Assembly (NCBI GenBank): GCA_029204225.1
Contig: CM055102.1
Span: 49,511,928-49,575,927, forward strand
From: Diphasiastrum complanatum
Taxonomy: Eukaryota; Streptophyta; Lycopodiopsida; Lycopodiales; Lycopodiaceae
Direction of reading: 5' to 3'
DNA: 64,000 nt
The notes beneath the pieces are model-generated. The model did no database searches and was not told the origin of the DNA. It worked only from the letters and a program-made list of their open reading frames with translations. Below, piece after piece: positions 55,658 to 64,000 of the stretch; position 1 is the stretch's first letter, and each line of letters begins with the position of its first letter. A program made the translations under genes and the position numbers.

Positions 55658-57436
55658 CAGGATCTTCCAACCATGGAAAGTAGAAAGAGCAATGATAGAA
55701 CGTATAGTTATCATCTTAGCTACGAGTGCCAAGGTTTCTTCAAAATCAATGCCTTTCTACTGCTCAAATCCTCTCGCAATCAACCGTGCTTTGTACTTGT
55801 TGAGTTGCCCATTTGCTCCATATTTGATCTTATAAATCCATTTGCATGCGATAGGCGTCTTATCTTCAGGTAGCTTAACCAAGTCCCACGTCCTATTTTT
55901 TGATATGGCCTCCATTTCTGTTTCCATTGTTGCACGCCTCTCCTTGTGCTCCTTTGCTTCATGAAAGGTTTTTGGTTCTTGAGCCTTTAGCATGGAACCC
56001 ATTAGAGCTAGACTCATTTCTAACCTTGTAGGAGCTTTCCAATTTCTGCTTGACTTTCTAAGCTCTCCCTGCTCACTAGATTCGGGAGTATCTCCCTTCT
56101 TTGCACCATTTGTGACTGATAAGTACCATTTAGGTACTCTCTTGGGAATTTCAGCATCAGGCTTGCCTTTGTCCAATGGATTTTCTATATCAAAATCCAC
56201 TTCCTTCTTGACATGTACTTTCGCTCCCTCATCAAAAGGTTCAGTGATTACTTCAGATTGTTCACCTCAACCCATCTCGTCAAATGTTGCATCCCTAGAA
56301 ATTTCAAGCTTCTGGGCATATGTGTCATACATCTTGTATGCCTTGGCCTTCTCATCATATACACGATAGCTTTTTCATCCAATTTCATTCATTTCTCATC
56401 AGGAATATGAGCATAAGCATCACAACCAAATACTCTCAAATGAGAAATATTAGGTTTCTTTCCAGTAACAGCTTCATGAGGTGTCTTACCTTCCACAGAT
56501 TTTGTAGGACACCGAATCAGGATGTGCCTGTGCTACAAGCTTTTGTCCAAAATGTGTTTGGCAGACCCTTGCTTTTGAGCATCGCCCTGGCCATCTCAAC
56601 AATAGATCTGTTCTTTCGTTCTGCAACTTTATTTGGCTGTGGTGAATGAGGTGTTGTAGTCTGCCTCTTGATCTCTTGCTCTTTGTAGAAATCAATAAAT
56701 TCTATCAAAAAATACTCACCACCTCCATCCGATCTCAAAGTTTTGATGCAACATCTTGTTTGCTTTTCAACTAATGCCTTGAATTCCCTGAACTTAGCAA
56801 AAGCATCTGATTTCTTGCTTATGAAATAAATCCAAATGCATCTGCTATAATTATCAATGAAGGTGATAAAGTAATAGTAGCCACTAAGAGATCTAGTCTG
56901 CATAGGTCCACATAGATCACTGTGGACAAGATCTAGGATGCCACTGGCTCTCCTTGCTCCACTTTTGGGAAACCTCTCTCTATGTTGTTTTGCCAAAATG
57001 CAACCTTCACAAATTTTTCCTTCAAAAGAAATATCAGGCAATCCTATAACTAGATTACCTATTTTGAGAATCTGTAAACTTTGAGCACTAATATGACCAA
57101 ATCGTTAATGCCAGAGATCACTTCGACTATCAACCGTGCTTAGCATAGCTTGAGCAAAAATCTTGCATTCAATTTGTAGAGTCGATTCCCGTTGACTCTA
57201 GCTCCTATAGCAATCACTTTGTAGTGATTTTTGATGTCTTTGACAAGACATTTGTCACTGTCAAACTCAACCTTGAGTTGTTGATCAGCCCTCGTCCCAA
57301 CAGATAGTAGATCATTAGCTAAGCTAGGTACATGTTGCACATTGCTCATCTGCTTTATCTTCCCACTGGCTAACTTCACTGGTACCACTCCAACTCCTTT
57401 AACAGATAGCAATTTGCCATCGGCTTGTCCAAATTC
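55658..57436 (-). pseudogene. Copia E protease-integrase-RT block, tandem copy 2
   Basis: Same content as copy 1 at an offset of 1779 bp, with few substitutions (for example LCGP for LYGP, and MSLAL for MNLAL). On its 5' side it connects properly to protease DSGAFKHMTSRKEW at about 57450-57510. The RT piece at 55669-55900 stops at the duplication junction. Confidence 0.85.
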
Positions 57437-57894
57437 ATCACCATTGTGAGTTTTCTTGAGTTCTGAAAACCACTCTTTCCTTGAAGTCATGTGCTTGAAT
57501 GCACCACTATCTTGGATGCTTTAGCAATAGTTGCACCATCATCCATCTGCAATGTGTGCAGCTTTGTCTTCAGGAATAGCACTCGAGATGTGTTTGTGGT
57601 CTCAAACAATGCCTTCAATGTATTCCATGTTTCTTTTGGTCCTTCTGAATCCGAAATGTAGGGAATAATTGCATCTCTAGCTGATAAGTTGATGACATTT
57701 TGTGCTTTCTATTTTCTCCTGTCAAATGTCCGCTGATTTTCTTCAATCACTGGTCTTGTCTCTTCACCTATCACTATCTCCCATAGCTCCTTTTCCATGA
57801 AAATGTTTTTCAGTTTGAATTTCCAAACTGCATAGTTGCCGGCTCCTTCCAATTTGCTTGACTCATTGAGGACACTCTTGCTTGAAGTTGCCAT
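57437..57894 (-). pseudogene. Copia E gag start fused to protease
   Basis: Begins MATSSKSVLNESSKLEGAGN and continues YAVWKFKLKNIFMEKELWEIVIGEE, a typical Copia gag N-terminus. A stop lies at about 57709, then VINLSARDAIIPYI and SRVLFLKTKLHTLQMDDGATIAK in another frame. Gag breaks off after about 125 residues and passes directly to protease DSGA (57502-57513), so the C-terminal half of gag with the zinc knuckle has been deleted. Confidence 0.75.
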
Positions 57895-57946
57895 TACTGA
57901 ACAGATGAGTCCAGATCAAGTAATTTATCACACCACAAAATTGTAT

Positions 57947-58199
57947 ATTTTTCTGGTTATACACCTGATATCGGAATGGAGAGCGGAAGTATGGCTGCTC
58001 AGGATCCTCCTTAACTTGTGCGCATGGATCCGATATTGGAGCATGTGATATCAAACTAGAGCGCGGATGTACAACTACTCAAAATTTTCTTTAGCTCGTG
58101 TGCTTGGATCCGATATCGGTATGGACAATATTGAACTGGAGCATGGATGTACGACTGCTAGGGTTTCTCTTCAGCTAGCGCGCTTGGATCCGATATTGG
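57947..58199. repeat. 80-bp tandem repeat array
   Basis: GGATCCGATAT recurs at 58026, 58106 and 58186, exactly 80 bp apart, with the intervening sequence also conserved (GCATGGATGTAC.ACT.CT, CTTTAGCTCGTG). A partial unit precedes them. The array ends a few bases before a plus-strand TATAAAAA at 58206, an arrangement like enhancer repeats upstream of a promoter. Confidence 0.85.
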
Positions 58200-58205
58200 T
58201 ACGAA

Positions 58206-58213
58206 TATAAAAA
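58206..58213 (+). promoter_or_regulatory. TATA-like box after 80-bp repeats
   Basis: TATAAAAA directly downstream of the tandem repeats, followed by a GC-rich segment near 58263 with a possible GGCG/CGCC hairpin. No downstream gene is identified, so promoter function is only a possibility, perhaps of an LTR. Confidence 0.3.
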
Positions 58214-58689
58214 GGAGAGAATATAAGAACTTTCAGAGAGAATATTCTAGATTTCCTACTTCGGCGCGGCGACTACGCCGTCTTCTCTTTGCTTAGATTT
58301 CGAAATGAGTGATCGTTCAAATAGACAGATATCCGTAATGTGAAAGGTATGAAGTCTCAAAGCTCTAAATGGCAGTACTAGACACTATATGGTGTGATTC
58401 GCAGTACCCCAAACAAACAAATGAGAGATTTCTTGGCACAACTCTCTGACAAATGATACTTTTCACAAAGACTAAAAAGAATATTGTAAAACTTTTCCCA
58501 CTCAACAGATTTTCAATCTATCTGATGCTATCCTGGCCTTTCCGATGCCTTCGGGACTGCGTCTTCATTCCCCACTAATAACTGTGAGCTCCAAAACCTG
58601 CAAAATACATCAAGAAGAATTTTTTCTAGCCGTTTTTGTCTCTCCAAGATTTCACCTCCTGTGAAGGACTTTCTCACTTGGATACATTA

Positions 58690-59130
58690 ATCCAAGTTCC
58701 ATGGAGGCTATGTGCAAGGACGAGCCTTCTTTAGGCCTTCCAAGGTCCTTAGTAAAGGAGGAAAAGGTTTGTGAAGCACATAAGCAAGGATTTTCCAGGT
58801 TCTATCACTAAACTATCTCATCCTCTTGAGCTAATACATTCGGATGTCCACTTTTCTAGCAATAAGTCAAATGGTGGAGCTTCAATGTTTGTAATATTCA
58901 TAGATGACGTTTTCAGATATTGTTGGGTTTTATTGCTTTCTTTCAAGGCTTGAAACCTTTGTCAAGTTAAAAACTTTTCTTGAGAACCATCATAATCAAA
59001 GCATAAAGATCTTTAGAAGTGATAATGGAGGAGAGTATACCTCCAATAAGCTCAAAGATCTTTGTGAGGAAGAGGGAATCAAGAAAGAGATTTCTTGTCC
59101 CTACACTCCTCAACAAAATGGGGCGGCCAA
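58690..59130 (+). pseudogene. Copia F integrase fragment
   Basis: Starts in the pre-integrase region (LGLPRSLVKEEKVCEA). It continues LELIHSDVHFSSNKSNGG (first Asp) and VIFIDDVFRYCW, has a frame change near 58950, then IFRSDNGGEYTSNK (second Asp) and YTPQQNGAA. It stops at 59130, just before the catalytic Glu, where sequence switches to the opposite-strand fragment G. Confidence 0.8.
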
Positions 59131-60047
59131 TAGGTATTTGCTCTCTTGAAACACATCCAACCTGGTTAGCATAACACAAGCATCTAGATTGAATAGCTTC
59201 CCTTGTCTTTTACCTTTTCCAATCAAGATATCCTTTCTTTTGATCATACAAGCATCTCCATCAAACTCAGCTTTGAGCCCTTTACTTAGCGATTGGCTCA
59301 CACTAACCAAATGCTCAAAGACAACACTATTGACTCAAAAATACTCAAACTGTTTGAAGCAATGTGTTAAATGACTCAGAACTTTGTCTAGATCTCAAGT
59401 TTGTTGAATTGGTATACTTTTGCTCCTTTGCTCTTGGTTTTGCTTGATCATATCCATCATGGATAGAGAGCCTATCCATCCTTGCATTGAAGTGTTGTCT
59501 CCTATTCTCCTCGGCCATGAGGACACCTTGAAGGTCCTCAAGTAAGGGCAATTTGCCCATTTTGGCATATCCTTGCACCAAGTTAGAGAAATATATACAA
59601 AGGCCATTCAAGATTAGTTGTACAAGTTCATCTTCCTTTATAGATTCTCCTATAAAGGAAAGTTCTTTGGTTAACTCCTTGACCCTTAGAACATATGAAT
59701 GAGCACTCTCTCCCTTCTTTTGGTAGCTTTGAAAGATTTGATGCTTTAAAGCAAGAAATCTTTTAGTATTCTTTGACTCATAAACCTTTTAAGAGACTCC
59801 CAAACCTCTTGGTCTGAGGTACATTCTCATTGGCCACAGTCATTTTGATACAATGAAGGGCTAGTTTGAACCTCTTCTTGTATTTAGTGAATTCTTGAGG
59901 GTAGACGGGCTCATTCTCATCCCCACACACTATATCCCTCAAATCTTGAATTATAAGGATTGATTCCATTCCTAGTTTTCAAATATAATAGTTTGATTTG
60001 CTTAACCTATCACTAGAATCCAAAAGATAAGCATTCATGGATACCAT
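59131..60047 (-). pseudogene. Copia G gag and protease-integrase fragment
   Basis: On the minus strand gag starts MVSMNAYLLDSSDRL at 60047. It is broken into frames carrying MESILIIQDLRDIVCGDENE, LALHCIKMTVANENV and LPLLEDLQGVLMAEENRRQ, and ends near 59345. After a deletion of the zinc knuckle and protease active site it resumes as VSVSQSLSKGLKAEFDGDACMIKRKD and GKRQGKLFNLDACV. It ends at the head-on junction with fragment F. Confidence 0.75.
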
Positions 60048-60690
60048 CCTCCTCTAAACAATAGATTGATTATCTAAGAATGGATACACAATAGAAAGGA
60101 TGCAAGTACAACCTATCCCACTATCTATGGACCTGAGAATAATAAAAAAATGAGTTCTTAACAAGATGTTATTTGATATTGAGTTCAGTCAATTCTGTTG
60201 AAAAATATACAAATTGAAACTAGCTTGCTCAATTGATGTAGAAAAATGACCCAAATTGACTCCTTGATCTAAACTTCACAAGGCTCATAAAGATCCAATC
60301 AAACTAAGAAAAGATGATGTTTGGATTGAGCCTCAATCACTCTTAGGAGGGAGAACAGCCTAAATCAGCTCCAAAAAGTTTGATCCTTCTACCTCTTCAA
60401 TGCTTGAATGCTACTCCTCGAGATTGTTTCCAAAACTTGCTTTGAATCAAATGTAAGGAAGCAAGCAGAACTTGCTAGCTTGGTCTTGTAGATAAGAAGT
60501 GGCTTGATCTTTGTTTTAGAGGCCTAAACACATGTATATCAGATCCTACAAGACTCCTCTTCACTTAGTTTGATCAAGAATGGAGATACAAATCATAGAT
60601 AATCACAAAGAATCAATCAATGCATGAATTGATCAAAATCTATGATGCTAGTGAATCAAATTGCAAGAATTTAGCTCATTTCATAACATA
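60048..60690 (-). mobile_element. Copia G leader
   Basis: Non-coding leader between primer site and gag, matching the inverted copy at 45415-46262. Confidence 0.7.
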
Positions 60691-60702
60691 GCTCTGATGC
60701 CA
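60691..60702 (-). other. Copia G primer binding site (one mismatch)
   Basis: Complement reads TGGCATCAGAGC, differing from the usual site by one base. It abuts an LTR end CTCAACA. Confidence 0.8.
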
Positions 60703-61776
60703 TGTTGAGACTTGTAGCAAAAAGACTTCAATAAATGTTTGAAATGATGGAGGAAGCACCTTGAATGAATCCAATTGAGATCCTATAGCCAAAGCACCTA
60801 CCAATTTAGTTTTTCCTAGCTTTCCCTTGGCTTGAACTCCACTACAAGCCACAAGATCATGTAATTACCTTCACATGTGTGAATGTACGAACTGTCACAG
60901 TCAAAGCATAGTACCTTAACTTGCTAATCAATCCCACAATTGCAAAGCACTCAACATAGATAGCAAATGTCAAGCATATGGATCACCAACAACATTGGTT
61001 TATGGAAAACCAAATTTTTACTCATAATTTGATGAAAAATTATTCACATATTTATGCATAGGTGTTTGGTTCTGAGCATTTTAGGGCTTCTCGCGAATCT
61101 TTCAACTAATCATGATGTAAAAATTCTTATATAAGTGAGGTGAATTGATGATGTTATCACTACAATTGAACATATGGTTTAGCATATGGTAAAATCTATT
61201 GAAATCTATTTAAATTATGGTATGAGATATGTTCATTTATAATGATTTTACCAATAATAAATTGTTAGATCTGTTATTAAATGGCTAGTGAATTTAAAAA
61301 TCAACAACATTACATGCAAAATCACCAGATCGTTTATGATTTTTGTTATCGTTCAGAAAACCAAATTTTAACATTGTTACTTTATTGTAGAAGAAGTCGA
61401 ACCTTTCAATCAATCATGATGTAAAAAATCAGATATAAGTGGGATAAATTTATGATGTTATCACTGCAATTGACATGGTAGAAAATCAAAACTTGAATTA
61501 TATTTGCACAAAATTTCAATATTTGCATCTCAAAGTCAAAGATGGAATCATATGCACATTGTTGTTTTTTGTAGAAACATTTTTTAAGCTAAAAAATTTG
61601 AAATAAGAATGTGTCTTAAAATTTATACATTTAACAAGATACGACAAACTAATAAATGTGAACCATTTGTACATGTTTGTGGATGTGAGAACAAAACAAA
61701 AGAACACCTTAATGTAAAAATTTAGACACAAAAATAGAAATGGTCAAAGATAATTAACATTAAAAGCATCGTGTAA
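60703..61776 (-). repeat. LTR-bearing repeat, copy C
   Basis: Inverted match to 44364-45402. Its proximal part is the 5' LTR of Copia G; the distal limit is where similarity to copy A ends. Confidence 0.65.
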
Positions 61777-62677
61777 ATTATTGCAAGATGCATGTTTTTA
61801 TTGAAGACGTCTTATGACACATGTATTTATTTATTTTTTCATTTAAATATTTAAAAAAATTCTTAGTCCCTATATAAATGTCACAAACTTGTGAGTGTCA
61901 TCTTGTTGGTAAACAAAATTTAGCACTCTCTAAGGTTTCTAGATCTAAAACGACACTCTTTACACTTTCTAGCACATCTTATTCACATTTTTTAATGGTC
62001 TATCACTTGTCTACTCCATAATCAATCACTTATCTAAATATTCATTGATGGAATTAAAAAATTGACTACCATTGTTTTCAAAAGGTTTTCCATAGTTAGA
62101 TGCTAAGAACTAGATTCTAATTTTTCCATTTATTTTTTGCAATATCTAACACCTCTAAAAATCAAAACATTCATTATTTGCAATAAGAATAGAATTTTAT
62201 CAAGTCACTATCATTAATACATCTCTCTTACCTAGTTTGTTGTGGCTCTCCCATATATTGAAATATTAATTGTCAAAGATATTGTTGAGAGTTGTAATTA
62301 TCATTCATACGATATAAACAAATGAATTATTACAAAAAATCAATATAAAAAAACAAGAGATGTGTAAAGAGCTATAATTTTTTGAAATGTAAACTTGTCT
62401 TGTTTTTTATGTTTTAAATGAAAGTTTATAAGAGAAGTAATGTGATTGTTTCTAAAATGAGAAAGTCTTGGCTATAAGTACTCTTCAACAATCACAAGAT
62501 GACAATAGATGTACAACAGGACAATGTTGCAAAAACTAGAATAAATTATTTTGTGGATTTTTAGTTTTGCTCCATATAGCTAATATGTGAAAATTTATAA
62601 TTTTTTCTAATAGCGCTTTTTATTGTGTTAAGGACCATGCCAAACTTGAGGTCCAAGATCTATATTTAGTCTGAGAT
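61777..62677. repeat. Flank shared with 51.85-52.1 kb, plus 600-bp extra segment
   Basis: 61777-61993 and 62600-62677 match repeat copy B on the opposite strand. The intervening 61994-62600 is absent there. The extra segment is AT-rich and has no coding frame. Confidence 0.6.
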
Positions 62678-63191
62678 GTTACGTCTCGAGTTATCCCCAT
62701 TGACCAGGCCTTGACCATGGGTGCCAAGAATAGTCCACTTGATGGTCCTAATTTTCACAATAGCTATTATTATTAGCCATAATGAGTAATATTGGTTTGG
62801 GAAGCTAGGATTAGGGTTCTTGGAGGTGGGCTACCTACCTATACTTAGGCATAATTTGAAATACCTTGCCTAGGAGGGCATGGTAGGAACCCTACACAAG
62901 GAATGTCATAATTCTTGTCATTTTATTCAATGTATTTTGTGCTAGAGTATGATTGATACTCGTTAAATAGTACTAGTCCTTGTGCTACTCATAATTGGAT
63001 TTACTCTTGTCAGTGGTTATGGTACTACATGATGCCTTAATCAAGAAGCTACTAACAAACGGTATTGTAATTCTCATCATTTGGAATGAGTTGTGTTGAT
63101 CCAATCTACATCTCTATTTCATTGGATTGGTTTGTCTTATGCATAAGGTCGATAGGATTTTGATATCTATTCATCCTTGGGAGATGTTTCA
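62678..63191 (+). repeat. Putative LTR before the 63193 primer site
   Basis: Could run from TGTTACGTCTCGAG to GAGATGTTTCA, about 514 bp. It ends TTTCA with one spacer base before the primer site, as in Copia A. The left end is uncertain because similarity to copy B crosses it. Confidence 0.45.
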
Positions 63192-63192
63192 A

Positions 63193-63204
63193 TGGTATCA
63201 GAGC
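63193..63204 (+). other. Primer binding site (tRNA-iMet type)
   Basis: Exact TGGTATCAGAGC. Confidence 0.85.
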
Positions 63205-64000
63205 CATGGAATGTGTATTGTATTGATTTTGATCAATGTGATACATTTATTTCTAGAAATAATCAATAGTAACTCTATGGGGCTCAAAAAAATTGGCAAG
63301 TAGCTTGTTTGATAGATGATTGTTTTTGGTCTCTAGAACCATACTCATATTGAGTAAATAGTGCCAAAAAGTACTTTCAATCATTTTTCACTAGTTGTTT
63401 TGCAAAAAATGTGGCTAAAAGTAGTAGAATAAAAAGTAACAAAACTAGTTATTAAATTTGCTCTTTATATTTCTCCTAAATTATAATTTTTTAGTTACCA
63501 ACTTATCAAATATAATAAAGTAACTAAAACATGTGTACTAAAATCGATAAAAAGCAGTGGATACTTTATCATTTGAACTAAAATTGTTGATATTTTCAAT
63601 TTTTGTATTGTTTTTTGTTCTGCTAATGCAAGCTATTTCAGGAGGATGATTATATTAAGATTTTTATTTGCAATAGGGCAAGGGCCAATAATTAGGGCTG
63701 AAACATTATTCCAACTTCTACTTTGCTAATGCATCAAATGCTACAAACATTAATTAATTTGTAGAATCAAAATAAGAGATCGGAATCTTAAATTTAATAG
63801 TCATATTTGTAGTTGCTGTTAGTATTCACTAGTAAATTGTCATATCAATCTAACTCAAGACAAGAAATTGAAATTGTTGAATGATTGTATTAATTGATAG
63901 TCAAGCTACATTAAATTTTAAAGGATTCAAAAGATAAACGAACAGATGAGTTATTGTATCTTGGACATAAAATAATATCATGGATTGATTATTGATTGTG
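63205..64000. other. No gene seen (possible leader)
   Basis: AT-rich, with no gag remnant in any frame. It may be a retroelement leader or decayed sequence running past the window edge. Confidence 0.35.

Larger units (their letters stand above)
52419..57894 (-). mobile_element. Copia element E with internal tandem duplication
   Basis: A minus-strand Copia: gag start at 57894, protease, integrase, part of RT, then the same protease-to-RT block again, then the rest of RT, RNase H, polypurine tract and LTR. The family differs from Copia-1/2. The 5' LTR and primer site were not recognised beyond 57894. Multiple stops and frame changes are present. Confidence 0.85.

Noticed and set aside
1-64000. 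Bacterial-type features, organelle insertions, DNA-transposon or Helitron termini, tRNA genes
   Set aside because: I looked for characteristic motifs on both strands and saw none I could support; short or decayed ones could be missed by eye.

Overview
This window looks like a transposon-dominated intergenic stretch of a large land-plant nuclear genome. At least ten LTR retrotransposons or fragments (Ty1/Copia and Ty3/Gypsy) lie side by side or nested, on both strands. Plant Copia primer sites of the tRNA-iMet type (tggtatcagagc) recur at 1541, 17815, 27371(-), 39325(-), 45403, 60691(-, one mismatch) and 63193. A captured piece of 5.8S rDNA has wording I associate with non-seed plants (ferns or bryophytes) more than with angiosperms. 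That lineage call is from memory and tentative.

Layout. 0.5-1.2 kb: Gypsy pol scrap, cut by a decayed + strand Copia (A, 1.2-4.7 kb). 4.8-6.5 kb: simple and tandem repeats, including a minisatellite with alternating 22/24-bp monomers. 7.6-11.06 kb: a very decayed element ending in a chromodomain-like scrap, polypurine tract and LTR. 11.2-17.5 kb (-): Gypsy B with RT, RNase H and integrase remnants, followed downstream by an extra non-pol ORF. 17.5-28.9 kb (+): decayed Copia C, split by Copia-1 (22175-28035, -), which is complete: 653-bp LTRs identical by eye, CCATG target duplication, primer site, polypurine tract and one unbroken 1316-aa gag-pol frame. 28.9-32.0 kb (+): Copia D. 32.0-44.3 kb (+): Gypsy H with a tRNA-Asp-type primer site, split by Copia-2 (34117-39985, -; TSD CTTTC). 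Copia-2 is related to Copia-1 but dead, and carries an antisense ITS1/5.8S rDNA insert in gag. Gypsy H has lost its integrase and retains a downstream extra ORF with a coiled coil.

44.4-46.3 kb: LTR, primer site and leader of another Copia family, with an inverted counterpart at 60.0-61.8 kb. Between them sits the only convincing host gene, an uninterrupted TFIIA small (gamma) subunit reading frame at 47098-47505 with plausible CCAAT and TATA boxes. 52.4-57.9 kb (-): Copia E with a 1779-bp internal tandem duplication. 57.9-58.2 kb: 80-bp tandem repeats beside a TATA-like site. 58.7-60.7 kb: Copia fragments F (+) and G (-) meeting head-on. 62.7-63.2 kb: putative LTR and primer site of an element whose body is not visible before the window ends.

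Apart from the TFIIA gene, only Copia-1 looks capable of making a complete product. The rest records nested insertion, internal deletion, tandem duplication and decay. The least ordinary items are the rDNA capture, the extra ORFs downstream of Gypsy pol, the 46-bp higher-order minisatellite and the long inverted repeat around the TFIIA locus.
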